From JBBQYD01 sp942493075 (GTDB taxonomy: Bacteria > Verrucomicrobiota > Verrucomicrobiia > Limisphaerales > UBA8199): 64,000 nucleotides of DNA. The stretch is taken from assembly GCA_942493075.1 (NCBI GenBank), contig OW818681.1, forward strand, positions 3,906,001 to 3,970,000, given 5' to 3'. Positions 25,465 through 36,200 of the stretch are shown here, one piece after another. Positions within the stretch are counted from its first letter, which is position 1. Each line of letters starts with the position of its first letter. The notes beneath the pieces are model-generated. The model was not told the origin of the DNA. It searched no databases and was given only the letters and a program-made list of their open reading frames with translations. Made by a program: the position numbers and the translations under genes.

Positions 25465-27330
25465 ATGAAACTACCCATAATTCAAATCGCCGGGATTTTG
25501 CTTCCCATCGTAACGCTTATGACGAACTCACTTTCTGCCGCCGGCACGCCGGAACGCTCAGCCATCGAGGAGCGGCACAAATGGGATCTGTCGAAAATGT
25601 ATGCCAGCCAGGCTGCCTGGGACGCCCATTACAAGGAAGTGGAAAGCATGATCGAAAGGTTCGCATCGCTGCGTGGCACAACCGAGAAATCATCTGAGGC
25701 GCTGAAAACGGTCCTTCAGTTGCGCGATCAAATCAATGTGCAACTGGAGAAACTCTTCGCTTACGCCATGATGCGCCGGGATGAAGACATGCGGGAAACC
25801 ATCCCCCAGGGCCTGTATCAACGGGCTCAATCACTCGCCGTTAAGTGGGGAGAAGCTGCATCCTGGCTGCAACCCGAACTGCTGAAGATCCCGGAGGTTC
25901 AGCTCCAGGAATGGCTCAAAACGGCAGACCTGAAGGTTTATAAACACTACTTTGACGATCTGTTGCGAACAAAGGCGCACATTCTCTCTCAGCGCGAGGA
26001 AGAGTTGCTTGCGATGTCGGGCAAAGCCACGGAAGCGGCATCAGATGTGTTCGGTCTGCTGAGCAACACCGAATTGAAATGGAGGACGATCAAAGACCCT
26101 GAAGGCAAGGATCTGGAGATCACCTCCTCCTCCTTCACCATGGCCATGAGGTCCAAGGATCGGCGCTTCCGAAAAGATGCCTTCATGGCGTTGCATAATT
26201 CGTTCCTCGACGTCAAAAACACTTTAGCCGCAACCCTCACCGGGACCATGCAACGCGATTGGTATTATGCCAAGGCGCGCCACTATCCATCCAGTCTCCA
26301 CCTCGCGTTGGATGCCGAAAACCTGCCTGAAGGTGTGTACCATAATTTGGTAAAGGCAGTGAATGAAAAGGCTCCGCTGCTTCACCGCTACGTCGCTCTG
26401 AAAAAGAAGACTCTCAAGCTCGATGAAGTTCGGTTCTACGATCTTTATGTGAATCTTGTGGACGTGCCAGAGCGCACCTACACGTTTGATCAGGGACGCC
26501 AGATGGTGCTCGAAGGAGTTAAGCCTTTCGGCCCGGAATATGAAAAAGTCATCCAGGAAGCCTTTCAGTCGCGCTGGATCGATGTCTATGAGAACAAAGG
26601 CAAGCGGAGCGGCGCATACAACATGGGCACCTATTCCTCCGCGCCGTATGTGCTGCTGAACTACAAGGAGACGTATGATGACGTTTCCACACTGGCGCAC
26701 GAACTTGGCCACGCTGCCCAAAGCTGGTTTGCAAAGGAAAACCAGCCACCGGTGTATTCCGGATATCCGATGTTTACAGCCGAAGTTGCCTCCACCGCAG
26801 CGGAGATTATTTTCAAACAGAATGTCCTGAATAAAACCACTGACAAAAAGGAGCGTGCGTTCCTGATTAACCAAATGCTCGAGGATATGCGTGGGACGGT
26901 CTTCCGTCAGACGCAATTCGCGGAGTTCGATCTGTTAGTGCACACCATGGCAGAAAAGGGTGAGCCTATCACCGCGGAAAGTCTGATGAAGAAATACCGT
27001 GAGAGCTACGTCCGGTATTACGGGCCTGACTTCGTCATCGACCCGGAGCTGGACGTGGAGTGTTTGCGCATCCCGCACTTCTATCGGGGCTACTATGTCT
27101 ATCGGTATGCGGACAGCTATTGTGCAGCAGCGGCGATCGCCAAACGCATTCTCAAGCAGGAACCCGGGGTGCGGGAACAGTGGCTTAAGTTCCTCAAGAC
27201 CGGCAACAGCATGTATGCTATCGACATGCTGAAAGTAGCTGGCGTGGACATGACCACTCCACAACCGGTCTATGATGCTCTGTCAGTTTTTGAACAGTTG
27301 CTGACCGAGTTGGAGCAGTTACTCAAGTAG
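25465..27330 (+). CDS. pepF: Exported oligoendopeptidase F (M3B)
   Basis: Zinc metallopeptidase cleaving oligopeptides, 621 residues, of normal PepF length plus an N-terminal signal peptide (MKLPIIQIAGILLPIVTLM, cleavage near SAAGTPE). The active-site motif HELGH is at residues 412-416 in DVSTLAHELGHAAQSW, and the downstream third-ligand region is TAEVASTAAEIIFKQ. PepF proteins are commonly cytosolic, so the signal peptide implies periplasmic peptide degradation. ATG at 25465 has AGGAAA directly upstream. It lies 24 bp before dnaG, so the two may be co-transcribed. Confidence 0.92.
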   Translation: MKLPIIQIAGILLPIVTLMTNSLSAAGTPERSAIEERHKWDLSKMYASQAAWDAHYKEVESMIERFASLRGTTEKSSEALKTVLQLRDQINVQLEKLFAYAMMRRDEDMRETIPQGLYQRAQSLAVKWGEAASWLQPELLKIPEVQLQEWLKTADLKVYKHYFDDLLRTKAHILSQREEELLAMSGKATEAASDVFGLLSNTELKWRTIKDPEGKDLEITSSSFTMAMRSKDRRFRKDAFMALHNSFLDVKNTLAATLTGTMQRDWYYAKARHYPSSLHLALDAENLPEGVYHNLVKAVNEKAPLLHRYVALKKKTLKLDEVRFYDLYVNLVDVPERTYTFDQGRQMVLEGVKPFGPEYEKVIQEAFQSRWIDVYENKGKRSGAYNMGTYSSAPYVLLNYKETYDDVSTLAHELGHAAQSWFAKENQPPVYSGYPMFTAEVASTAAEIIFKQNVLNKTTDKKERAFLINQMLEDMRGTVFRQTQFAEFDLLVHTMAEKGEPITAESLMKKYRESYVRYYGPDFVIDPELDVECLRIPHFYRGYYVYRYADSYCAAAAIAKRILKQEPGVREQWLKFLKTGNSMYAIDMLKVAGVDMTTPQPVYDALSVFEQLLTELEQLLK

Positions 27331-27354
27331 GGCCTCCTTGTCCGGCCCACACTT

Positions 27355-29166
27355 ATGGCAGGTTTTTTCTCGCAGGGCACGCTTGAACAGGTGCGTCAGG
27401 CCAATGACATCGTGGATGTCATTGGCACATACCTCCCGCTCAAGCGGTCGGGGGCCAATTTCATGGCCCTCTGCCCTTTTCATAAGGAGAAGACGCCTAG
27501 TTTCAACGTCCACCCCCAGAAACAAATATTCCACTGTTTCGGCTGCCATAAGGGTGGAGACGTGTTTGCGTTCGTTCGCGAATACGAGGGGATCGACTTC
27601 CCCGAGGCTGTTAGACGCCTTGCCGACCGTGCCAAAATTGTTCTGCCTGAAGAACGCGGGAGCGGACCTGACACTGGCGCAAGGCATCTCAAGGAACAAC
27701 TCCTGGAGGTCCACGAGCAAATAGCCAAGCGCTGGTCCAATGTGCTAGCCAATGAGGCCGCCGGGCAGGTGGCCCGCGATTATCTCGCGAAGCGTGGGGT
27801 CACGCGTGAGGCCATTGAGCTATTCCGCCTTGGCTGCGCGCCCGACGCATGGGATGACACTGTCAACTGGGCGCGAGGCAAGGGATTCGACCCGGGCCTG
27901 GTCGAAACGGCGGGCCTGATCCTTCCCCGTGACGGCGGCAGTGGACATTACGATAGGTTCCGAGGCCGTCTCATGTTCCCGATTTGCGATGAGCAAGGAC
28001 GCGTTGTTGGCTTCAGCGGACGCGTGTTGAGTGGTGACGAGAAAACCGCCAAATACGTGAACTCTCCGGAGACCCCAATCTTCACAAAGAGCAAGGTGTT
28101 CTTCGGATTGGACAAGAGCAAGCGCGCGATCCTCGATGCAGGAACCGCCATCATTTGTGAAGGACAGCTAGACCTCATTGCCTGCTTCATGGCCGGTGTT
28201 AAGAACATCGTGGCGCCCCAGGGAACGGCATTTACATCCGATCACGCCCGCATAGTTAAGCGGTACGCCAACGAGGTAGTGCTCTGCTTCGATTCCGATC
28301 AGGCCGGGCAGAACGCCACTGTTCGTGCGCTCGACAGCCTGCTTGCGGCGGGTCTGGCCATCAGGGTCGCCACCGTTCCACCTCCACATGATCCGGACAG
28401 CCTGATCAAGGCCGAAGGCGGTGAGGCATTTAAGGCGGTGATCGATCGTGCTGAGGGGTTTTTTGATTTCCTTCTGACCCGGCTTTGTGCGCAAAACCAG
28501 ACAAACACGGATAAAGGCCGTCTAACCGTGCTTCGAGAAATGTCGGAAGCCGTGCACAAAACCCAGAACGCGGTGCTGATTGATAAGTATGCTCAGAAAA
28601 CGGCTCTGCAACTGGGCGTCAGCGCTGAATCGGTGCGGGCGGAGTTTTCACGCTCCGCGCCGGGATACGCACGAGTGTCACGCAGAGATGAGGAACCTTT
28701 AGACGCGCTGGAAGAGCAAGCACAACCCACACCCCCTTCGCATACAGAAGCCTGGCTGCTGAAACTAATCCTGTTAAACGACGAATTGGCGGACTGGGCT
28801 GCTATCCATTTCGAGCCGAACTGGATTCAACACTCCTTGGTGAAAGCTATTGTTGCGCGGAGATTGGAGAATGCCCGCGCGCAAACCTGGACCAGCCTGG
28901 CTGCTTTCGTAGATGAATGCGGTGAGCACCCAGCGATGCAAAGCATGATCACCGAGGCCAGCACACAGGACCGGGCGATCCCGAACCCTGAAAAGCAACT
29001 GGCAGACCTTGCCTTAAAAATGCGCAACCAGCACCTCGATCAACAAATCGGGGAATTGTTGCGCCAGATCAACCAACCGGCCACCACCGACGACGAGAAA
29101 GTCGCCTTGCTCCACAGGCAGGCGGAGTTGCGCGCCATGAAGAAGGCGCCGCTCGAATCGATGTGA
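27355..29166 (+). CDS. dnaG: DNA primase
   Basis: Primer synthesis at the replication fork, 603 residues. The N-terminal zinc-binding domain has C40, H43, C61 and C64 (LCPFHKEKTPSF and FHCFGCHKGGD). The catalytic core includes FRGRLMFPICDEQGRVVGFSGR and the TOPRIM motifs AIICEGQLDLIACFMAG and VVLCFDSDQAGQNA. The C-terminal 150 residues are the helical helicase-binding region, less conserved. The start at ATG 27355 gives the usual N-terminus; no clear Shine-Dalgarno is seen. The gene is in tandem with pepF and converges with the propeller gene. Confidence 0.97.
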   Translation: MAGFFSQGTLEQVRQANDIVDVIGTYLPLKRSGANFMALCPFHKEKTPSFNVHPQKQIFHCFGCHKGGDVFAFVREYEGIDFPEAVRRLADRAKIVLPEERGSGPDTGARHLKEQLLEVHEQIAKRWSNVLANEAAGQVARDYLAKRGVTREAIELFRLGCAPDAWDDTVNWARGKGFDPGLVETAGLILPRDGGSGHYDRFRGRLMFPICDEQGRVVGFSGRVLSGDEKTAKYVNSPETPIFTKSKVFFGLDKSKRAILDAGTAIICEGQLDLIACFMAGVKNIVAPQGTAFTSDHARIVKRYANEVVLCFDSDQAGQNATVRALDSLLAAGLAIRVATVPPPHDPDSLIKAEGGEAFKAVIDRAEGFFDFLLTRLCAQNQTNTDKGRLTVLREMSEAVHKTQNAVLIDKYAQKTALQLGVSAESVRAEFSRSAPGYARVSRRDEEPLDALEEQAQPTPPSHTEAWLLKLILLNDELADWAAIHFEPNWIQHSLVKAIVARRLENARAQTWTSLAAFVDECGEHPAMQSMITEASTQDRAIPNPEKQLADLALKMRNQHLDQQIGELLRQINQPATTDDEKVALLHRQAELRAMKKAPLESM

Positions 29167-29181
29167 CGGTCCGACCCGGGC

Positions 29182-30195
29182 TCAATCCGGCAACCGGCGG
29201 AAATAAGCGAGGCGCCCGGGGCTCCAGGTGCAAACCACAAAGTCTCCATTTGCCAGCCAAATTGCGTCGTGCGGATGTTTGAATCCGCGCTCGCCAAGAA
29301 GCTTGTTCAGATCAACGACCTGAATCGTTTGATTGTCCCGGTCAAGGATCACGATGGGGCCATTTAGGTCCGGCACGAGCACATAATCGCCCTGCACATC
29401 TGCGTTGCAAGGCGCCGTCAATTCCGGAACTTTCACCGAGCTGTGATAGATTCCGTTTGTCGTGTAATACTCCAAGCGTTGATTTCCGCGATCGGCAACC
29501 AGCAGCATTTTTCTACGGGGATCGTACGTGAACCCGTGTGGGCAATTGAACTCGCCATGTGCCTCCCCAAGACCGCCCCACGATTTGCCATCATAGACTC
29601 CGTCTGCCTTTTTTAGCGCGTGGATCATGCTGCTGCCATAGCCATCCGCGACCAGGACACGGCTAGACCCAGGTGGAACCAGCACATCGGTTGGTTTGAA
29701 ATTGCCCATCTGTGCACCCCATTTTTGCGACCAGACGATGTCACCATCGAGAGTGGTGCAATGAATGAGTGCCTCATTATGGGCGTGATAGAGCAATGCT
29801 TTGCCATCCTTGTTGATCTCGATGTTCAGTCCGTGCGGCACGCCATAGGCCAGTGTGTTGGTCGCGCCCAAGAGCACGGCTTGGGTTCCGTCCGGGGCAA
29901 ATCGAACCAGAGTTCGAGTGTCGGCGGCGATGGTCTCGGGCTCGTAACTGAAGTAGATATTCCCTGCCCCATCACGACACAAGCCATGACCGTGACGCAT
30001 CTTCACTGAATCAGGGAGGATGAGCCGATCCTTCAGGTACTCAAATTTGGGAGCCTCTCTCCCAGTGCTGAGTGGGGCTCTGTTTGTGTTGGCCGGAAAC
30101 GCCGGGTCAGGATGGGGGTGACCGAAACAAACAACGGCACTCAAGAGCGAGAACGCACCAGTCAAAATCAGGTTATTGGCTTTTCGAAACAACAT
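29182..30195 (-). CDS. Exported NHL-type beta-propeller protein
   Basis: A 337-residue exported protein (signal segment LILTGAFSLLSAVVCFG). Repeated motifs such as HGHGLCRDGAGNIYFSY, GVPHGLNIEINKDGKALLYH, NCPHGFTYDPRRKMLLVADRGNQRLEYY and FKHPHDAIWLANGDFVVC have the spacing of NHL/six-bladed propeller blades, with a recurring PHG/PHD motif. It is the last gene of the minus-strand cytochrome cluster and overlaps the preceding gene by 23 bp. Enzymatic function, for example lactonase-like, cannot be told; binding or scaffolding is equally likely. Confidence 0.75.
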   Translation of the reverse strand: MLFRKANNLILTGAFSLLSAVVCFGHPHPDPAFPANTNRAPLSTGREAPKFEYLKDRLILPDSVKMRHGHGLCRDGAGNIYFSYEPETIAADTRTLVRFAPDGTQAVLLGATNTLAYGVPHGLNIEINKDGKALLYHAHNEALIHCTTLDGDIVWSQKWGAQMGNFKPTDVLVPPGSSRVLVADGYGSSMIHALKKADGVYDGKSWGGLGEAHGEFNCPHGFTYDPRRKMLLVADRGNQRLEYYTTNGIYHSSVKVPELTAPCNADVQGDYVLVPDLNGPIVILDRDNQTIQVVDLNKLLGERGFKHPHDAIWLANGDFVVCTWSPGRLAYFRRLPD

Positions 30196-31816
30196 TTGTT
30201 GATGAGGATTCGGGAGTCAGTTTTGCGAAATATGTTTCCGGTTGGGCTTTGAACTTTGAGCGGCAATCCTCACAGCAGAACACGACGGTTGTTCCTTCAT
30301 GGACCAGTGTTATGCCGGGTGAAGCTGGTTTCCCCGAGACAGGGCAGGCGGCATTGAGCACCGGGGGCTGGTTGGTGCTCAGATTCTGCGTGCCCAGATC
30401 AACGATCACCCGCTGGGCAGAGAGTCGTTGCTGCAGTTTTTGAATCTCCTCTTTAAGGTGCGCTATTTGTGCTTCATCGGTTTTAGCCTTCGCCCATTCG
30501 GCTGCGGCGTTTGTAGATACCGCTGTCTGCCACAGGTAGAGACGAGTGAGTTTTGGCAGAGCACTCAAAGTCCCAAGGCCTGCATCCGTAATGGCCGTCC
30601 CGTATAGATTCAGGTATTCCAGTTCGCTCAAACTTCCCAAGCGAGCCAACCCCGCATCCCCCACCCTCGTGCGAGACATCTGGAGTTTTGAAAGCCGGGT
30701 GAACATGGCAACGTGCCGCATTCCGTCATCGGTAACGCTGGTGCCGGATAAATCGAGATGTCTCACGTTCTCATTCAAAGGAAGCAATTGTTCGAGTTGG
30801 GCATCTCCAAACCCCTTGCCGGCGATACTCGCATTCACCTGCAGCCAATTGTTGGTGGCTGAAATTGGACCGATGACTATGCCGAGATCCGCGCTCAACC
30901 GCTCAGCCTGAGGAAGAACCTGAGTCAGAGTTCTTGGTTCCGGTGACGTCGTGATGGTTGAGGTTCCGAAGCGGTCCTGTAGTTGGCGTCTGAGTTCGGG
31001 TGCAGTTTTGTCATCACCGACCGTTCGCTCAGCGCTTGCGCCCTCATCAATCCATGCCTTGATAAGGCGTACATCTTGAGAAGAGGGCTGCGGCTTGCCG
31101 TCCGGAGGCATGTGATCCTCGTGACTGAGAGGCAGACTCATGCGTTTCACGATCAGACTCTGCGCTGAGTTGCCAGAAACCAGGACAGGCCCGGATTCGC
31201 CGCCACGCACCAGCCATTCATGCGCATCCAACCTAAGGTCGCCTTTGGATTTATCAGGTCCATGGCAACCGACACAGTATTGGTCCAGGACAGGCTTTAC
31301 AGCGAGGGTGAACACCGGTTGTTTGGACCATTCACTCTCCGGTGTTTGGGCGGCATCCGGGCGGGCGCCCAGCAGGGATTTGAGAGGGGCCGGAGCAAAC
31401 TCAACCAGGTAATCGCGACCGTGAGTTAGCGAACCTCCGAAGTGGCTTGCCACAACCAGCATGGCAAAGGAAAGCCCCAGAACCGTCAGATAAGCCTTTC
31501 GCCACCCGCGCCAGAGAAAAAGCCCCGCCAACAGGCCGAATCCGGCGGTGGCAATCCCTGCCCAGAAGTGCCAGGAGAGCAACTCTGAGTCATAGCCGCC
31601 CGCGCGGGACAGTAACCAACCAAGCAGGGCAGCTAGAACCGAGGCAGGACCGGCAATCGCCAGGATCAACCCGGCATTGTTGGCCGCGTATCGGAACCGC
31701 TTGGTCCGTGCCAATGCTTCCAAGATAACCAGGAGCACGATCAGCCCGATGGGCAGATGCACCAGGACCGGATGGAACCGGCCAAAAAACTGAGTTATAT
31801 CGACCGCCCCGCTCAC
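30173..31816 (-). CDS. Membrane-anchored cytochrome c with LRR-like and YHS-like domains
   Basis: A 547-residue protein. Residues 1-150 contain about four or five transmembrane helices resembling DUF2231 (FFGRFHPVLVHLPIGLIVLLVI). A Planctomycetes-type cytochrome c domain follows, with heme motif CVGCHGPDKSKGDLRLDAHE. Residues 330-440 are leucine-rich repeats (LEQLLPLNENVRHLDLSG, LEYLNLYGTAITDAGL). After a coiled coil (EAQIAHLKEEIQKLQQRL) the C-terminus CPVSGKPA...TTVVFCCEDCRSKF resembles a YHS/TRASH metal-binding domain. The GTG start overlaps the DUF1501 gene by 4 bp. Probably an envelope electron-transfer component for the cluster; the partner is not known. Confidence 0.78.
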   Translation of the reverse strand: MSGAVDITQFFGRFHPVLVHLPIGLIVLLVILEALARTKRFRYAANNAGLILAIAGPASVLAALLGWLLSRAGGYDSELLSWHFWAGIATAGFGLLAGLFLWRGWRKAYLTVLGLSFAMLVVASHFGGSLTHGRDYLVEFAPAPLKSLLGARPDAAQTPESEWSKQPVFTLAVKPVLDQYCVGCHGPDKSKGDLRLDAHEWLVRGGESGPVLVSGNSAQSLIVKRMSLPLSHEDHMPPDGKPQPSSQDVRLIKAWIDEGASAERTVGDDKTAPELRRQLQDRFGTSTITTSPEPRTLTQVLPQAERLSADLGIVIGPISATNNWLQVNASIAGKGFGDAQLEQLLPLNENVRHLDLSGTSVTDDGMRHVAMFTRLSKLQMSRTRVGDAGLARLGSLSELEYLNLYGTAITDAGLGTLSALPKLTRLYLWQTAVSTNAAAEWAKAKTDEAQIAHLKEEIQKLQQRLSAQRVIVDLGTQNLSTNQPPVLNAACPVSGKPASPGITLVHEGTTVVFCCEDCRSKFKAQPETYFAKLTPESSSTNVVSKSQ

Positions 31817-33279
31817 GCCAGCACACCCTTGACTACCTGGGACTCCTCGGTGCCGGTCAGGCGCTGGTCGAGGCCCTGGAAACTGTAACTCAATCTCTTA
31901 TGATCAATCCCCATGAGGTGAAGTATGGTCGCGTTTAGATCTCGTATATGTACCGGGTCACGAACGATATTATAGCTGAAATCGTCCGTTTCGCCATAAA
32001 CCGTGCCGGGTTTGACCCCTGCGCCCGCCATCCACATCGTGAAACAGCGCGGGTGATGGTCACGTCCATAATTATCCCGGCGCAATTCCCCCTGGCAATA
32101 AACCGTACGACCGAACTCCCCTCCCCATACAACGAGAGTATCCTCCAACAATCCACGTTGCTTCAGATCGAGGATGAGTCCTTTGCACGCATGATCGATG
32201 TCACGGCATTGGAGCGGAAGATCGCGTGGCAGATCACCGTGATGGTCCCACTCCCGATGAAGTATCTGCACGACGCGCACCCCTCTTTCGACAAGGCGCC
32301 GGGCCTGGAGCGCGCTGGCAGCAAAGGTTCCTGGCTGTGTCACCTCGGGCCCATAAAGATCCAGAACAGATTTCGGTTCGTCAGCAATGCTCGTCAGTTC
32401 AGGGATCGAGCTCTGCATCCGGAACGCCATTTCATACTGTGCAATGCGGGCTTGGATCTCCGGATCGCCACTCCGCTCGAAGGCTTGCTCATTAATCCGC
32501 CCCAATCCATCAAGCATCAAACGGCGAGTGTCAGCGTCAACACCATTGGGATTATTAATGAACAGGACAGGGTCACCTCCAGAGCGCAACGCCACACCCT
32601 GATGCTGTGAAGGAAGAAAACCCGAACCCCAAAGCCGTTGATAAAGAGCCTGCGCATCGCGCTTGGCCGACCAGCGCGGGGTCATTACCACGAAGGCCGG
32701 GAGGTTCTGTGCGTCACTGCCGAGCCCATACGAAAGCCATGCGCCGATGCTGGGTTTGCCAGGCACCTGGTTGCCCGTGAGGATATATGTTGCAGCCGGG
32801 TCGTGATTAATAGCCTCGGTATACACCGTTTTAATCACGGAGAGCTCATCCACCACCTGTGCCGTATGCGGCAGTAATTCGCTAACAAGCGTGCCACTCT
32901 GGCCGTGTGGCGAGAACTTGTAGATCGAAGGGGCGATCGGGAATCGTTTCTGGCCGGAGGTCATCGTGGTAAGCCTTTGTCCCTGCCGAATGGAATCAGG
33001 CAGATCGCTATCAAAAAGCTCATTCAACTTTGGTTTGTGATCCCACAAATCAATCTGTGACGGAGCGCCATTCATGAACAGGTAAATGAGGCGGCGCGCT
33101 TTTGGCAGGAAATGTGGCAACCCTGGGAGTGCCGGATGTGCCTGGGGAGGCGCGGCTCCTGCGCGGAACAAACCCGGGAAGAGCAAAGATGCCAGGGCGA
33201 TCCGACCGGCGGCGAGGCCGCTGTTGCGAAGGAACGCGCGCCGGGATTGATTCTGCAGGAATTCCTGTAAGGGCCTCAT
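31813..33279 (-). CDS. DUF1501 protein (Tat-exported, sulfatase-like fold)
   Basis: A 488-residue protein with a twin-arginine signal (SRRAFLRNSGLAAGRIALASL) and the DUF1501 motifs LIYLFMNGAPSQIDLWDHKP, GAWLSYGLGSDAQNLPAFVV and LVVWGGEFGRTVYCQ. DUF1501 proteins are abundant in Planctomycetes and Verrucomicrobia and are almost always encoded beside a DUF1549/DUF1553 cytochrome, as here (1 bp gap). They relate structurally to alkaline-phosphatase/sulfatase folds; their substrate is unknown. ATG at 33279. Confidence 0.92.
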   Translation of the reverse strand: MRPLQEFLQNQSRRAFLRNSGLAAGRIALASLLFPGLFRAGAAPPQAHPALPGLPHFLPKARRLIYLFMNGAPSQIDLWDHKPKLNELFDSDLPDSIRQGQRLTTMTSGQKRFPIAPSIYKFSPHGQSGTLVSELLPHTAQVVDELSVIKTVYTEAINHDPAATYILTGNQVPGKPSIGAWLSYGLGSDAQNLPAFVVMTPRWSAKRDAQALYQRLWGSGFLPSQHQGVALRSGGDPVLFINNPNGVDADTRRLMLDGLGRINEQAFERSGDPEIQARIAQYEMAFRMQSSIPELTSIADEPKSVLDLYGPEVTQPGTFAASALQARRLVERGVRVVQILHREWDHHGDLPRDLPLQCRDIDHACKGLILDLKQRGLLEDTLVVWGGEFGRTVYCQGELRRDNYGRDHHPRCFTMWMAGAGVKPGTVYGETDDFSYNIVRDPVHIRDLNATILHLMGIDHKRLSYSFQGLDQRLTGTEESQVVKGVLA

Positions 33280-33280
33280 A

Positions 33281-36200
33281 TCAGTTTTTTGTCAATACTT
33301 CATCCAGGTTTAGAAGCAGGTTCCCTATCACGGTGTAAGCGGCCAACGAGGCAGGCGGTATGCCGTCCGGCACGGGCGACTCGCCGACTTGGAGCATCTG
33401 TTCGGCTTGCGCGGGGTCGGAGGCGAGTTTCTGAGTCAGTTTAGCCAGGGTTTCTTGCAGAACCGCAGCCTCCGAGTCGCTGGGCAGCCGTGAAGTCACA
33501 AGCCGAAATCCGTGGTTCAGCCGCTCGCGATCCCCCGCCCCGCCCTCCCGCCACATCCGCGTGGCGAGGTGCCGAGCGGCTTCAAAGAACTGAGTGTCGT
33601 TCATGGTAAGCAACGCCTGCAACGGGGTATTCGTGCGCTCGCGCCTGGCGCGGCATTGTTCTCTGGAGGGCGCATCGAAGGTAGTCATCGAAGGTGGCGG
33701 TGCGGTGCGTTTCCAGAAGAGATAAAGGCTGCGCCGGAACAACGCCTCACCGGAGTCGCGTGAATACTTGGCAGTATTGCTGGTTGTGTAAGCCACGGCT
33801 TCCCAGATCCCCGGCGGCTGGTAAGTGCGCACGCCACGTCCGCCCATCTCAAGCTTCAGCAATCCAGCCGCAAAGAGCGCATTGTCTCGCACCATCTCGG
33901 CGTCCATTCGGAAACGCGGTCCACGAGCGAGCCACCGATTCTCGGGATCAAGTTCGTATGACTGGCGCCCGGAACTTGAGGACGGCCGATATGCTGCGGA
34001 GGTAACGAGCATGCGCATGAAGTTCTTGACGTCCCACCCACCCTGAACGAACTCAACAGCCATCCAGTCGAGCAACTCCGGGTGGGACGGCCACTCGCCT
34101 TTGCTCCCAAAATCTTCAGCAGTCTTCACCAGGCCGACCCCGAAGATCTGCTGCCAGAATCGATTTACCGTTACTCTTGCGGTTAATGGATGTGCCGGAC
34201 TTACCAGCCAATTGGCAAAGGTCAACCGATTCGTCATCTCGGTGGCTGGCAGCGGCGGCAGAACGGACGGAACACCCGGCCCGACAGCTTCACCCTTCTT
34301 GTCGTATTCGCCCCGGACAAGGATATGAGCTGGGCGGGGTTTCTCCAGTTCGCGTGAGATCAGAGTTGAAACCACCTCCTTCTCAACGGAAGCACGTTTC
34401 TTTTGTACCCCTTCGCGTTCCCCCCGCAACTGTGTGAGTTCTTTGATGTCCCCCTGGTAAACACGCGTGAGGAAGTGTTCCTTGAGCTTTGCACTCTCTG
34501 CGTCTGAAACCTCTGTTTGCGGCTTGCTGAGCAATCCCTGCAGATCCTCGCTCAAGGTTGACTTCTTGCCCAACTGCCGCTCGGCTTTCAACCATGCGGC
34601 CAAGGATAACCCGGTGTCCTCTGCGGGATCACGTCGAATGACTTGCCCGGCCAAATCCCAATAGGCCGTCCCATCAAACATTGTGAACGCGAAACCTGAA
34701 ATCTTCGTGCCCGCAGGAAGTCCTAACCGTGAGACCTCAACTTCCAAACGTATCCACTTGCCGCGTTCCGGAAGCGGCCCCATGAGCAGTTTTCCTGGCG
34801 TGCCTTTGGTCCCATACGGGATGGCATCCTCATCGCCCCAGTTCCCGCGGTGCTTCCAGTCATCAGTGTGGAATTGCAGCATGATAGACTTAGGAGGGTC
34901 CTTGGGGTCGAGATAGACGTGAGCTAACAGAACATCGCCAGGGGAGACGACAAGGGATTCGGCCGCGTCGGTGAAAAACACCTGGTGCAGACCTTTGCCA
35001 CTCCGCTTGAGCGCGCGTGCACCGCTCCTTGCAGGCACGACGTCCTGGCCGACCCATGCCGAGGGCTCGTTTCCACCATTGACCTTGGGAGTAGCGCCAG
35101 TGGGATAGTCATCCTCGATCCAAACGACTTCCCGCGGCTCGATTCTCGTCGTGTTCGTGGCACTGGCAGGATCGACGTAGTTCAACGCAACAGCACGCGC
35201 ACGCGCCAACTCATTCAGTCTCTTGAGCTCCGCATCCAGATCCGCCAGTTGCTTCTCCTGGGATGGACTGGGCAGCGCCAGCGATGGAGGCGGGAGCAGC
35301 GCATTCCCGTCCATGGCTTTTTCTGAGATATTGTTGAAGATAGAAAAAACCTGGTAGAACTCTTTTTGAGTTATCGGATCAAGTTTGTGATCGTGACAGA
35401 CAGCACATCCCATGGTGAGCCCCATCCAGGCTGTGGAAGTCGTTTCCACCCGGTCTATGGCATAACGAACCTGGAATTCCTCATCGATTGCCCCGCCCTC
35501 GCTGGTGGATACATTGCACCGGTTAAAGCCTGAAGCAATCAACTGGTCCCTGGTAGGTGTCGGTAAAAGATCCCCAGCCAACTGCCAGATGGTGAACTGG
35601 TCGAATTTCAGATTTTCATTGAAAGCCCTGACCACCCAATCCCGATAGGGCCAAAGAGAGCGCTCGTTGTCCAGATGCAACCCGTGCGTATCTCCGTAGC
35701 GCGCGACATCCAGCCAGTAGCGAGCCATGTGCTCACCGTATCTGGGGGATTCCAGCAACCGATCGACAAGCCTCTCATAAGCGTTTGGTGATTGGTCGTT
35801 CAAAAACTCCTGAACCTCCTGCAACGTGGGAGGCAGCCCGGTGAGATCGAGTGTGACGCGCCGAATCAGGGTTTCGCGAGAGGCTTCAGGAGAGGGTTTC
35901 AGGCGCTTGGATTCCAACGTGGCCAGAATGAATCGATCTATAGGGTTTTGGGGCCAGTCGCCTTGTGCCACTTTCGGAAGCTCCGGACGAACCGGCGGCT
36001 CGAACGCCCAATGCTTCTGGTAAGCGGCGCCCTGGAGAATCCAGAGCCTCACTCGGTTGATTTCCTCCGGCGTAAGCTGTTTGTGCGAATCAGGCGGGGG
36101 CATCACCACGGATGGATCCTTGCTGCCAATCCGTTTCCACATTTCACTCGCTGCCAAATCGCCGGGTTTGACCGCCTGGCGCCCCTGTTTGGGAGCAGTT

